From: Aromatoleum petrolei
Lineage (GTDB): Bacteria; Pseudomonadota; Gammaproteobacteria; Burkholderiales; Rhodocyclaceae
Direction of reading: 5' to 3'
DNA length: 64,000 nucleotides
Assembly (NCBI RefSeq): GCF_017894385.1
Contig: NZ_CP059560.1
Span: 4,410,501-4,474,500, forward strand
Below are positions 40,349 through 48,568 of this stretch, piece by piece. The notes under the pieces were generated by a model. It ran no database searches. It was given only the letters and a program-made list of their open reading frames with translations, and was not told the origin of the DNA. Position 1 is the first letter of the stretch; every line of letters begins with the position of its first letter. Made by a program: the position numbers and the translations under genes.

Positions 40349-41209
40349 TTACCAGACGTACGCGTACTTGAGGTTCACGCTGTTGTTGAACGAGTGGTTC
40401 TCGCCTTCGATGCTCTTCGAATAGCGCAGCGTGATCGACTGGTTGTCGAAGGTGTGGAACATCAGACCCACACCTGCATCGAGCGCGTGCGAGCTGTCGA
40501 CCGTGCTGCTCTTCCTGCTGCGCTCGTAGTCCACCGCGACGAAGGGTTCGAGCAGCCCATTGACGCGATAGCCGAGACGATGATTGGTGTGGAAGGTGGT
40601 GCCGGGGCGCGAGCCATCCTTCTTCTCGTTCTGGAAGACGAACCCCGCGTCGGCCGTCCACCCCAGCTTGTCGGTGAGGCGCACGTCCCACAGCAGGCTG
40701 GAAAGGTTCTTCCAGTTGCTGTCACTCACGCTGTCGTTGCCCACGGGAATCTGGACAAAGGACTGGAAGCCCAGCGTCGACGAGGGAGTCGGTTTGTACC
40801 AGATCGCGAAGCCCGTCAGCGGGTCGCCGATACCGCTCACCTGGCTGGAGGTGCTGCGATCCTTGACGCCGATCTCGGGGACGATCACCTCGTAGGCGAG
40901 GCCGATCGAGGGGTTTGATTCGGGGGTCCAGAAGCGTACGTACTTCGACAGGCCGACCGTGGTGTTTGCGCCGGAGCCCTTGACGCGATCGCCGTCGTCG
41001 TCGAACGCCTTGTTGTTGCGCTGGACGTAAGCGTACTGGACGAACACGTTGAACGGCTTGAAGCCGACCGGCAGTTCGTATTCATGCGGGCCGATGACGT
41101 CGAAGGTCGTCTGGGCCTGTGCAGGAGCGATGGGGCCGCACAATGCGGCCATGGCGGCAAGGATGGCGAGTGAGGTTTTCTTCGGTGCGGCGAGCGTGAA
41201 TTGAGACAT
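40349..41209 (-). CDS. Outer-membrane transport protein (phenol MetA-pathway family)
   Basis: A 286-residue exported protein: signal peptide (KKTSLAILAAMAALCGPIAPAQAQ) then alternating beta strands ending in an aromatic residue (LKYAYVW), the pattern of an outer-membrane barrel. It resembles the Phenol_MetA_deg/transporter family found in aromatic and alcohol catabolic operons. Likely lets the alcohol substrate cross the outer membrane (inference). ATG 41209 directly precedes the signal peptide. Confidence 0.8.
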   Translation of the reverse strand: MSQFTLAAPKKTSLAILAAMAALCGPIAPAQAQTTFDVIGPHEYELPVGFKPFNVFVQYAYVQRNNKAFDDDGDRVKGSGANTTVGLSKYVRFWTPESNPSIGLAYEVIVPEIGVKDRSTSSQVSGIGDPLTGFAIWYKPTPSSTLGFQSFVQIPVGNDSVSDSNWKNLSSLLWDVRLTDKLGWTADAGFVFQNEKKDGSRPGTTFHTNHRLGYRVNGLLEPFVAVDYERSRKSSTVDSSHALDAGVGLMFHTFDNQSITLRYSKSIEGENHSFNNSVNLKYAYVW

Positions 41210-41299
41210 GTCGTTTCCTTGTTTCGAATCTTCGGGACAAATAGGCCCCCGCGCGGTGCCATGTGGCACCGCGTCGAGAAAAGCCGATTACGGTGAGGG

Positions 41300-43018
41300 C
41301 TACTGTTCGAGCTTGAAGACCATCAGCACGCCCCCTTGCGGGACGACGGTCTTGTGCGGAAGCACTGCGTCGAATGCGCCCTGCATGCGTTGGGCATCCA
41401 CGCCCCAACCGGACTGGACGGCAACGAATTGTTCGCCATCGATCTCGAAGGTCGATGGCACGCCCGTCACGCCCGAGTTGGTGGGGAATTCCCACAGGAG
41501 CTTGCCGTTCGTCGCGTCGAATGCGCGGAACTTGCGGTCATTGGTGCCCCCGCCGAAGACGAGGTTGCCGCCGGTGGTGAGCAGTGGCCCCCAGTTCATT
41601 TCGGGGTACGTGTGTGTCCACACCTTCTTGCCGGTCTTTATGTCCCAAGCCTGCACTTCGCCGACGTGCTTGCGCGCCTTATCGTCCATGCGGACGTTTG
41701 TCAGAATGTTGTCGATCGAAACCCCGATATAGAGCTCGCCGGCGTTGTACTTTGCCGGCTCGCCCGTCAGTTCCGAGCACAGGTTATTGTTGGCCGGGAT
41801 GTAGAGAAGGCCGGTGCCGGGGTTGTACGCCTCGGGCGGCCAGTCCTTGCCGCCCCACAGCGACGGGCAGAAATTGACGGTTTTTCCGGTGCCCGGGGTG
41901 CGCGCGGGATCGTAGGTCGGGCGGCCGGTCTTTGGGTCGATGCTCTTGAAGACGTTCTGGGTCACGTACGGCCAGGCATCGACAAAATTGATCTTGCTGT
42001 TGGTGCGCTCGAGTAGCCAGAGGTAGCCGTTGCGGCCGGCGTGCACCAGGGACTTGATCTTCTTGCCGTTACGCTCCACGTCGATCAGCAATGGCGCGGA
42101 AACCTCGTCCCAGTCCCAACCGTCATTCCAGTGATACTGGTGGTAGCCCTTGAGCTTACCGGTATCGACGTCGAGTGCGATCGTCGAATTCGCGTAAAGA
42201 TTGTCGCCAGCGCGGGTGTCGGGCATCCATGGCCCGGCATTCCCCACGCCCCAGTAGGCGAGGTTCGTATCGGGATCGTAGCTGCCGGTAATCCACACCG
42301 AGCCGCCGCCGCGCTTGTACGTGTCGGCCGGCCAAGTGTCACCGCCGGGTTCGCCGGGACCCGCGACGGTATGGGTGCGCCATGCCTCTTTCCCGGTTTC
42401 CGCGTCGAACGCGGCGACGAAGCCCCGGATGCCGTATTCGCCGCCCGAGGAGCCGACCATGATCTTGCCCTTGGCGGCCAGGGGCGCGAGAGTCATGTAA
42501 TAGCCCTTCTTCCAGTCCGCGACCGCGGTCTTCCACAATTCCTTGCCCGTCACCGCATCGAGTGCGACGAGGGTGGCGTCGGTGGTCGCGAGGTAGAGCT
42601 TGTTGCCGTAGAGCGCGACGCCGCGATTGGTCGGGTGGAGCTGCTGCAGCTCTTCCGGGATCGTCTTCTTGTACCGCCACAGTTCCTTGCCCGTGGCCGC
42701 CTCGAAAGCGATCACCTGGTTGTTCGGCGTCGTGATGTACATGTAGCCGTTGTTCACGATCGGGGGCGACTGGTGGCCTTCAGTCATGCCCGTGGAGTAA
42801 GCCCAGGCGAGCTTCAGCTTTGCGACGTTTTGCGTGTTGATCTGCTTGAGCGAACTGTAACCCCAGCTCGCGTAGTTGCCGCGGTAGGAAAGCCAGTTCT
42901 GCGGCTCCGGGTTGGCGAGCCGAATGTCAGTGACAGGGGCGTACTGCGGCAGCGCTGCCGTGGCGAGCAGCGGTGTGAGCGCGAGCGCGGCGACCAGCGG
43001 TCTGATTTTATTTTTCAT
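41300..43018 (-). CDS. PQQ-dependent alcohol dehydrogenase (quinoprotein, ExaA-like)
   Basis: A 572-residue periplasmic quinoprotein with signal peptide (KNKIRPLVAALALTPLLATA) and repeated beta-propeller W motifs (DAVTGKELWKTAV, DAETGKEAWRTH, DATNGKLLWEFP). It oxidises alcohols to aldehydes with PQQ. Two points are odd. The vicinal Cys-Cys that precedes the conserved NRG in methanol/ethanol dehydrogenases is absent (sequence ELQQLHPTNRGVALYG). The active-site region reads NDGWDWDEV, with Asp two residues after the catalytic Asp, as in lanthanide-dependent enzymes. No cytochrome domain is fused. No PQQ synthesis genes are in the window. Confidence 0.92.
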   Translation of the reverse strand: MKNKIRPLVAALALTPLLATAALPQYAPVTDIRLANPEPQNWLSYRGNYASWGYSSLKQINTQNVAKLKLAWAYSTGMTEGHQSPPIVNNGYMYITTPNNQVIAFEAATGKELWRYKKTIPEELQQLHPTNRGVALYGNKLYLATTDATLVALDAVTGKELWKTAVADWKKGYYMTLAPLAAKGKIMVGSSGGEYGIRGFVAAFDAETGKEAWRTHTVAGPGEPGGDTWPADTYKRGGGSVWITGSYDPDTNLAYWGVGNAGPWMPDTRAGDNLYANSTIALDVDTGKLKGYHQYHWNDGWDWDEVSAPLLIDVERNGKKIKSLVHAGRNGYLWLLERTNSKINFVDAWPYVTQNVFKSIDPKTGRPTYDPARTPGTGKTVNFCPSLWGGKDWPPEAYNPGTGLLYIPANNNLCSELTGEPAKYNAGELYIGVSIDNILTNVRMDDKARKHVGEVQAWDIKTGKKVWTHTYPEMNWGPLLTTGGNLVFGGGTNDRKFRAFDATNGKLLWEFPTNSGVTGVPSTFEIDGEQFVAVQSGWGVDAQRMQGAFDAVLPHKTVVPQGGVLMVFKLEQ

Positions 43019-43059
43019 GTGACTCCTCCTTAACGGGTTGTTGCGGGTGGGTGGGGAAT

Positions 43060-43662
43060 TCAACCGGCGGTGGCGCCGGGTTTGGACGAGAACTTGCCGG
43101 CAACGACGAGGCGCCCGTTTTCGGCCTTGAGGGGCAGCACGGGGAGCCGCCGCGGAGCCGGCCCCCCGATGACTTCTCCTCCGTGCGTAGGTTTGAACTG
43201 GGAAAAGTGGCAAAAGCAGATCAGTGCGTTGTCCTTGGGGACGTAATTGGTGATGTCGCAGCCCTGATGCGTGCACACCGCCGAATAGGCGACGATGCCC
43301 TCGACGGAATTCCGGCGCATGTCTTCGTCAATTTCCTCAGGTTGTACGCGGAAGACGATGACCTTGTTGAGGCGGGAACCACTCTTGATCGCGCCGCTGG
43401 CGGGTTCGAGCGGAAAGGCTAGAATCGGTTTGTCACCGACTGCCAAGTCGCTGATGGTCAGTGGTTGAGTGCCGCCCTCGGCGTCTGTACGTACGAGAAA
43501 ATCCCCGATTTCCGGGCGCGCATCGCTGATTTCCCCTGCGTGCGTGCGATGTGCGGAAGCGGCGGCAAGGCCGAGAAGGGCGCCAGTGCAAATTTTGAGG
43601 GCCGAGCGCCGACCGGGATCTTTCGGTTTGCTGCAGTTACAGCAAGATGAGTCCGTTTTCAT
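43060..43662 (-). CDS. Tat-exported Rieske [2Fe-2S] protein
   Basis: A 200-residue protein starting with a Cys-rich SCCNCSKP, then a twin-arginine signal (GRRSALKICTGALLGLAAASA). The Rieske domain has both cluster motifs, CTHQGC and CFCHFSQF. It is the first gene of the alcohol dehydrogenase operon, 41 bases before the quinoprotein. Rieske proteins carry one electron at high potential, so it may accept electrons from the quinoprotein or protect the site; this is inference. ATG 43662 agrees with the -24/-12 promoter at 43712-43727. Confidence 0.88.
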   Translation of the reverse strand: MKTDSSCCNCSKPKDPGRRSALKICTGALLGLAAASAHRTHAGEISDARPEIGDFLVRTDAEGGTQPLTISDLAVGDKPILAFPLEPASGAIKSGSRLNKVIVFRVQPEEIDEDMRRNSVEGIVAYSAVCTHQGCDITNYVPKDNALICFCHFSQFKPTHGGEVIGGPAPRRLPVLPLKAENGRLVVAGKFSSKPGATAG

Positions 43663-43711
43663 TTGCACTGATGTCTCCGTTTTTTTACTGGTGATGCGAC
43701 TGGGCCGGTAG

Positions 43712-43727
43712 TGCAAAGCTCGGGCCA
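43712..43727 (-). promoter_or_regulatory. Sigma-54 promoter of the Rieske/alcohol dehydrogenase operon
   Basis: On the minus strand TGGCCCGAGCTTTGCA matches TGGCACG-N4-TTGCA with one change; GG and GC are separated by exactly 10 bases. It lies 50 bases before the Rieske start codon. Confidence 0.82.
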
Positions 43728-43848
43728 GTGAATCAAGGAAATGCCAAAAGTATTATTGATGCATTGATAAGTATTTGTTTATTTAGAGAAAAGATATTTG
43801 TTTGTATGGGGCGGTGTTTTTTGTCCGGTCGCTCGCGCAGTGGCAGGG

Positions 43849-43895
43849 TGTCCCGTCCCCGCAACGTGGGACACTTTTCCCATGAGACTGGGACG
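43849..43895. promoter_or_regulatory. TGTCCC/GGGACA half-site cluster between divergent operons
   Basis: TGTCCC (43849-43854) and GGGACA (43868-43873) are inverted with 13 bases between; CCCAT and TGGGAC follow at 43879-43894. The half-sites resemble those of the tandem activator sites elsewhere in the window, but the spacing differs from the 17-base form. Located 120-220 bases from both -24/-12 promoters. Confidence 0.4.
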
Positions 43896-44068
43896 GTTGC
43901 CGGAACGCGAACATCGGGTACGCCACGGAGTCCTCCTGCCGGTAGCTCCGGTCTGAAGCTGCTGCGCAGTGTGCGGCAGCGGGCATCTCCTCGATTTCCG
44001 CGTGCAGCGGGAGGGGCGGTCAGACGTTTTGACTTGCGCCATGACCGAGGTGAGGGACGATGCGACGG

Positions 44069-44084
44069 TGGCCCGGATCGTGCT
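44069..44084 (+). promoter_or_regulatory. Possible sigma-54 promoter of the ABC transporter operon
   Basis: TGGCCCGGATCGTGCT keeps the GG and GC 10 bases apart, with mismatches in both boxes. It is 72 bases before the proposed start at 44156. Confidence 0.45.
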
Positions 44085-44155
44085 TGCGAAGGAACCAAAG
44101 GTGGGGCTCGACCCTGCCGGGTAGAAAAGACAAGAAAGGACGAGGGGACGAGGAA

Positions 44156-45148
44156 ATGTGTCGAAGGCTTATGCGGACCTGGTGCGGTGTGTTCGCGGCC
44201 CTGTTGGGTATCGTTGCAGGGGCTTACGCGGCCGACCCGGCCGTGATCCGCATCGGCGTGCTGCAATACGGCACCGTGAGCTGGGAGCTCGAGGTGATGA
44301 AGCAGCAGGGTTTTGCCGAGCGCGAGGGCGTGCGCATCGAGGTCGTGCCGCTGGCGCAGAAGGACGCGGCGAACGTCGCGCTGCAGGGCGGGGCGGTGGA
44401 CCTCATCGTGAACGACTGGATCTGGGTCGCACGCCAGCGCGCCGAAGGGCGCGACTTCGCCTTCGTCCCGTACTCGCGCGCCGTGGGCGGCATCATGGTG
44501 CGCCCCGACGCGAACGTGCGCGCGTTCGCCGACCTGCGCGGGCAGCGCCTGGGGGTCGCCGGCGGGGCGCTCGACAAGAGCTGGCTCTTGCTACGCGCCT
44601 ATGCGCGCAAGACCGTCGGCGAGGACGCCGCGACGCTGGTGAAACCCGACTTCGGGGCGCCGCCACTGCTGAACGCGTTGATGCTGAAGGGCGAACTGCC
44701 GGCGGTGATGAACTTCTGGCACTTCTCGGCGCGCCTGCGCGCGGCCGGGATGCGCGAGCTCCTGTCCCTCGACGAGGTCCTCAAGGGGCTCGGCGTCGAT
44801 GGCGAGTTGCCGATGATCGGCTGGGTGTTCCGTGACGACTGGGCGGCGAAGAACCGCGCGGCCTTCGAAGGCTTCCTGCGCGCGGGCGCACAGGCGCGGC
44901 GCCACATGCAGACGTCCGACGCGGTGTGGGAGGAGCTGCGCCCGCTCACGCGCGCCGAGGACGACGCGACGCTCGCGGCCTTGCGCGACGGATTCCGCGC
45001 AGGTATTCCCGGCGAGGACGTCGCGCAGGCCGAGCGCACCGCGCGGCGCGTGTTCGCGATCCTTGCGCAGGAGGGCGGTGCCGAGCTCGTCGGAGCCGCC
45101 ACCGCACTGCCCGCGGGCACCTTCTGGCGCGTGGGCGCCCCGCGCTGA
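44156..45148 (+). CDS. ABC transporter substrate-binding protein, NMT1/SsuA-like
   Basis: A 330-residue periplasmic binding protein: signal peptide (TWCGVFAALLGIVAGAYAA) and a type II binding fold with IRIGVLQYGTVSWELEVMKQQGF, VDLIVNDWIWVARQ and LRGQRLGVAGGALDKSW. NMT1/SsuA proteins bind sulfonates, nitrate or pyrimidines, but the location beside PQQ alcohol dehydrogenase genes points to an alcohol-oxidation-related ligand that cannot be named. ATG 44156 and ATG 44171 are both possible starts. The stop overlaps the permease start. Confidence 0.85.
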   Translation: MCRRLMRTWCGVFAALLGIVAGAYAADPAVIRIGVLQYGTVSWELEVMKQQGFAEREGVRIEVVPLAQKDAANVALQGGAVDLIVNDWIWVARQRAEGRDFAFVPYSRAVGGIMVRPDANVRAFADLRGQRLGVAGGALDKSWLLLRAYARKTVGEDAATLVKPDFGAPPLLNALMLKGELPAVMNFWHFSARLRAAGMRELLSLDEVLKGLGVDGELPMIGWVFRDDWAAKNRAAFEGFLRAGAQARRHMQTSDAVWEELRPLTRAEDDATLAALRDGFRAGIPGEDVAQAERTARRVFAILAQEGGAELVGAATALPAGTFWRVGAPR

Positions 45149-45969
45149 TGAAGGCCGGTGCCGATGATTCCGCGTCCTGGCCGCTGCCGGCCGCCCCAGT
45201 CGGGCGAGCGATGAAACGCCGCGGCCCGCAGGGCGAAGGCTGGCTGCGTGCGGCCTCGCTCGCCGCCTTCCTTGTGCTGTGGCAGCTCGCCGCGTGGCTC
45301 TTCGCCAGTTCCACGCTGCCCCCGCCGGCAACGGTCTTCGCGCGCATCGCCGCCGAGACCGCCTCGCTCGCGCTGCCCACGCACCTGGCCATCACGCTCG
45401 CGCGCGTCGCGGTCGCCTTCGCGCTGGCGATGGCCCTCGGCGCCGCAATCGGCATTGCCATGGGGCGCTGGCGCCGGCTCGATGCGCTGCTCGACGGCTG
45501 GCTTGTGCTCGGGCTCAACATCCCCGCGCTGGTCACCATCATCCTGTGCTACGTGTGGTTCGGGCTCAACGACGCGGCCGCCGTCGCCGCCGTCGCCGTG
45601 AACAAGATCCCCACCGTCGTCGTCACCGTGCGCGAAGGTGCGCGCGCCGTGGACGCCCGCTTGATGCAGGTGGCCCACGCCTACCGCCTGCCGCGGCTGC
45701 GCACCTTCAGCCAGGTCTACCTGCCCCAGCTGGTGCCCTACCTCCTGGCCTCGGCGCGCTCGGGGCTGTCGCTGATCTGGAAGATCGTGCTCGTCGTCGA
45801 GCTTCTCGGCCGCAGCAACGGCGTGGGCTTCCAGCTCAACATGTTCTTCCAGCTCTTCGACATTGCGGGCATCCTCGCCTACACGCTCGTGTTCGCCGCG
45901 GTCGTGCTCGTCGTCGAGGCGGCCGGCCTGCGCCCGCTTGAGCGCCGCCTCACGCGCTGGAGAAGCTGA
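45148..45969 (+). CDS. ABC transporter permease, SsuC/TauC-like
   Basis: A 273-residue permease with six helices and the BPD_transp_1 EAA-like loop (DARLMQVAHAYRLPRLRTFSQVYLP). ATG 45148 overlaps the upstream stop (TGATG). The family pairs with the NMT1-type binding protein before it and the ATPase after it. An N-terminal extension of about 35 residues is Ala/Pro-rich and probably cytoplasmic. Confidence 0.9.
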   Translation: MKAGADDSASWPLPAAPVGRAMKRRGPQGEGWLRAASLAAFLVLWQLAAWLFASSTLPPPATVFARIAAETASLALPTHLAITLARVAVAFALAMALGAAIGIAMGRWRRLDALLDGWLVLGLNIPALVTIILCYVWFGLNDAAAVAAVAVNKIPTVVVTVREGARAVDARLMQVAHAYRLPRLRTFSQVYLPQLVPYLLASARSGLSLIWKIVLVVELLGRSNGVGFQLNMFFQLFDIAGILAYTLVFAAVVLVVEAAGLRPLERRLTRWRS

Positions 45970-46743
45970 ATGCTCGACATCGCCATCGACCGCAAGACCT
46001 ATCCCGACCGCGCCGGCGCGCCGCATCTGGCGCTCGCCGGGCTCAAGCTCACGGCCGCGCCGGGCGAGTTCGTGTGCGTGGTGGGCCCCTCGGGCTGCGG
46101 CAAGAGCACGCTGCTCAACGTCGTCGGCGGGCTTGACCGCGACGTCGAGGGCCGTGTGCGCCTGGCCGGCGCTCCGTTTGCCGATAGTACGCACGACATC
46201 GGCTTCATGTTCCAGGAGCCACGCTTGATGCCTTGGCTCACGGTGCTCGACAACGTCCTCCTCGTCACCGATGCGAGCCCCGCGGCGCGATGTCGGGCGC
46301 GCGAACTCCTCGCCGCGATGGGGCTTGGCGACGTGCTCGACGCCTTCCCCGGGCGCCTGTCGGGCGGCATGCAGCGGCGCGTCGCGCTCGCGCGCGCCTT
46401 CGTGATCGAACCGAAGCTGCTGCTGATGGACGAGCCCTTCGTGTCGCTCGACGTGCCCACCGCCAACCGATTGCGCGCGATGCTGGTCGAACTGTGGCAG
46501 CGCTCGGGCGCAACCGTGCTCTTCGTCACCCACGACCTGCGCGAAGCGCTCGCGCTCGCCGACCGCATCTGCTTCCTCTCGGCCGCCCCCGGGCGCGTCG
46601 TGCTCGAACTCCCGCTCGCGCTCGCCCGTCCGCGCGCCCCCGACGATGCCGCGGTACAGGCGCTGCAGGCCGAACTCCTCGCACAGCACCCCGAGCTCCT
46701 CGCGGGGCTCGCGAGCGACCCGGACAGGATCAAGGATGAATGA
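45970..46743 (+). CDS. ABC transporter ATP-binding protein, SsuB/TauB-like
   Basis: A 257-residue ATPase with GPSGCGKSTLLN (Walker A), FQEPRLMPW (Q-loop typical of the nitrate/sulfonate group), LSGGMQRRVALARAF (signature) and LLLMDEPFVSLD (Walker B). It follows the permease stop directly. It completes a three-gene importer. Confidence 0.92.
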   Translation: MLDIAIDRKTYPDRAGAPHLALAGLKLTAAPGEFVCVVGPSGCGKSTLLNVVGGLDRDVEGRVRLAGAPFADSTHDIGFMFQEPRLMPWLTVLDNVLLVTDASPAARCRARELLAAMGLGDVLDAFPGRLSGGMQRRVALARAFVIEPKLLLMDEPFVSLDVPTANRLRAMLVELWQRSGATVLFVTHDLREALALADRICFLSAAPGRVVLELPLALARPRAPDDAAVQALQAELLAQHPELLAGLASDPDRIKDE

Positions 46744-47530
46744 ACCCATGAATCGCCCGCTTGAAGCGGCCTCCGGTGCAACTGCCATGGGCGGGGAGGG
46801 CGCAGCGCTCGAGCTCGCCGAGGTGCGCAAGTCCTACGGCGTGCGCGAAGCCCTGCGCGGCGTCACGCTCGCCGTGCGCCGCGGCGAATTCGTCGCGCTG
46901 CTCGGCCCCAACGGCGCGGGCAAGAGCACGCTGTTCCAGCTGCTGACCGGTCTCTTCAACGCCGACTCGGGTCGCCTCGCCGTGTGCGGCCACGACATTC
47001 GCAAGGATCCGGTCTCTGCGCTCGCTCGCCTCGGTGTCGTGTTCCAGCAGAGCACGCTGGACCTCGACCTCGGCGTTGCCGCCAACCTCAAATTCCACGC
47101 CGCGCTGCACGGCCTGGGCGGTGCGCGGGCGAAGGAACGTGTCGCCGATGCACTCGCCCGCTTGGGTCTCACCGAGCGTGCCGGGGACCCCGTGCGCGAA
47201 CTCTCCGGCGGCAATCGCCGCAAGGTCGAACTCGCACGCGCCCTCGTGCACGAACCGGCGGTGCTGCTCATGGATGAAGCCACCGTCGGCCTCGACCCGG
47301 CCTCGCGCCGCCAGCTCCTCGACGAAGTGCTGGCGCTGCGCGACCGTGGCGTCGCCGTGCTGTGGGCGACCCACCTCGTCGACGAGGCCGAAGCCGCCGA
47401 TCGCGTCGTCGTGCTGCACCGCGGCCAGGTTCTCGCCGAGGGCTGCCCCGCCGAACTCGCCGCCCAAGCCGGCACCGCGACGCTGGCCGACGCCTTCCTG
47501 AAGCTCACCGGTGGCGAACGCGGCGACTGA
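46736..47530 (+). CDS. ABC exporter-type ATPase of the PQQ alcohol dehydrogenase system
   Basis: A 264-residue (or 260 from ATG 46748) ATPase with GPNGAGKSTLFQLLTG, LSGGNRRKVELARALVHEP and LLMDEATVGLDPASR. It belongs to the PQQ_ABC_ATP group that accompanies quinoprotein dehydrogenases, encoded with a beta-propeller protein, a binding protein and a PedC permease as here. The first start overlaps the previous gene by 8 bases. Its cargo is unknown. Confidence 0.88.
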   Translation: MNEPMNRPLEAASGATAMGGEGAALELAEVRKSYGVREALRGVTLAVRRGEFVALLGPNGAGKSTLFQLLTGLFNADSGRLAVCGHDIRKDPVSALARLGVVFQQSTLDLDLGVAANLKFHAALHGLGGARAKERVADALARLGLTERAGDPVRELSGGNRRKVELARALVHEPAVLLMDEATVGLDPASRRQLLDEVLALRDRGVAVLWATHLVDEAEAADRVVVLHRGQVLAEGCPAELAAQAGTATLADAFLKLTGGERGD

Positions 47531-47576
47531 ACACCCGCCCGACACAAGAACCAGAACCCCCCGAGAGGAGACCCCC

Positions 47577-48554
47577 TTGATCCCCCGCACCCGACTCATC
47601 ACCGCGGCTGTCCTCGCGCTCGCCGCGGGCGCCGCCACCGCTAAAGGTACCGGCTACGTCTTCGTCAGCAGCGAGAACGACCACGCCGTGACGGTGCTCG
47701 ACAGCAAGAGCTGGCAGGTCGTCAAGACCATCGCCACCGGCCAGCGTCCGCGCGACATGCGTCTCGCGCCCGACCGCAGCCAGCTCTACGTGATCGCCAG
47801 CAAGGCCGACCGCGTCGACGTCATCGACATCGCCCAGCTCAAGGTGACCCACAGCATCCCCGTCGGCGAGGACCCCGAGATGTTCGACCTCTCGCCCGAC
47901 GGCAAGCGCCTCTACGTCTCCAACGAGGAGGGCGCGCAGGTGTCGGTGATCGACGTCGCGACGAAGAAGGCCATCACCCGCATCGAGGTCGGCGAGGAAC
48001 CCGAGGGCGTGCGCCTGTCGCCGGACGGAAAGCGCGTGTATGCGACCTCGGAGGTCGCCAACATGGTGCACGTCATCGACACCGCGACCCACAAGATCCT
48101 CGCCAATGTCGTCGTCGCCAACCGCCCGCGCCGCTTCGCGATGACTCCGGACGGCGCCGAGGTGTGGGTCACCAGTGAGCTGGGCGGCAAGGTCACGGTG
48201 CTCGACGGCGCAACGAACGCCGTCAAGGCCACCGTCGCCTTCACCCCCAAGGGCTTCCGCGCCGACGACGTCACCCCGGTGGGCATCGCGATGACGGGCG
48301 ACGGCAAGACCGCCTACGTCACGCTCGGGCGCGCCAACCACATCGCCATCGTCGATGTCGCCAGCCGCAAGGTCGAGGATTACGTGCTGGTGGGCAACCG
48401 TGCCTGGGGCGCCACGCTCAACCGCGACGGCAGCCTGCTCTTCGTCGCCAACGGTCTTTCGGACGACATCTCCATCATCGACACCAAGAGCCGCAAGGTG
48501 CTGCGCTCCGTGCCGGTGGGACGCGTGCCGCACACGGTGGTGATCGACGATTGA
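47577..48554 (+). CDS. PQQ-dependent catabolism-associated YVTN beta-propeller protein
   Basis: A 325-residue exported protein: signal peptide (TRLITAAVLALAAGAATA) and seven-bladed YVTN-type repeats (YVFVSSENDHAVTVLDSKSW, KRLYVSNEEGAQVSVIDVA and similar, about every 42 residues). The start is TTG 47577, placed 7 bases after GAGAGGAG (47563-47570); no ATG or GTG near the signal peptide fits better. Such propellers accompany the PedC-type transporter and may bind the quinoprotein or its cofactor. Confidence 0.88.
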   Translation: MIPRTRLITAAVLALAAGAATAKGTGYVFVSSENDHAVTVLDSKSWQVVKTIATGQRPRDMRLAPDRSQLYVIASKADRVDVIDIAQLKVTHSIPVGEDPEMFDLSPDGKRLYVSNEEGAQVSVIDVATKKAITRIEVGEEPEGVRLSPDGKRVYATSEVANMVHVIDTATHKILANVVVANRPRRFAMTPDGAEVWVTSELGGKVTVLDGATNAVKATVAFTPKGFRADDVTPVGIAMTGDGKTAYVTLGRANHIAIVDVASRKVEDYVLVGNRAWGATLNRDGSLLFVANGLSDDISIIDTKSRKVLRSVPVGRVPHTVVIDD

Positions 48555-48568
48555 GGGGGCGCACGCAT

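Larger units (their letters stand above)
43663..44155. other. 493-bp divergent control region of two alcohol-oxidation operons
   Basis: No gene is seen. The region holds two oppositely directed -24/-12 type promoters (43712-43727 minus, 44069-44084 plus), an AT-rich patch (43740-43800), and a cluster of TGTCCC/GGGACA half-sites (43849-43895) that could serve as a shared enhancer. Confidence 0.6.

Noticed and set aside
43730..43760. Second possible -24/-12 element on the minus strand near TGGCATTTCCTTG
   Set aside because: The GC doublet at -12 is missing at the required 10-base distance; the element at 43712-43727 fits much better.
44599..46830. 743-codon antisense frame across the ABC importer genes
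   Set aside because: Same reason: opposite to three canonical ABC transporter genes, no recognisable domain.
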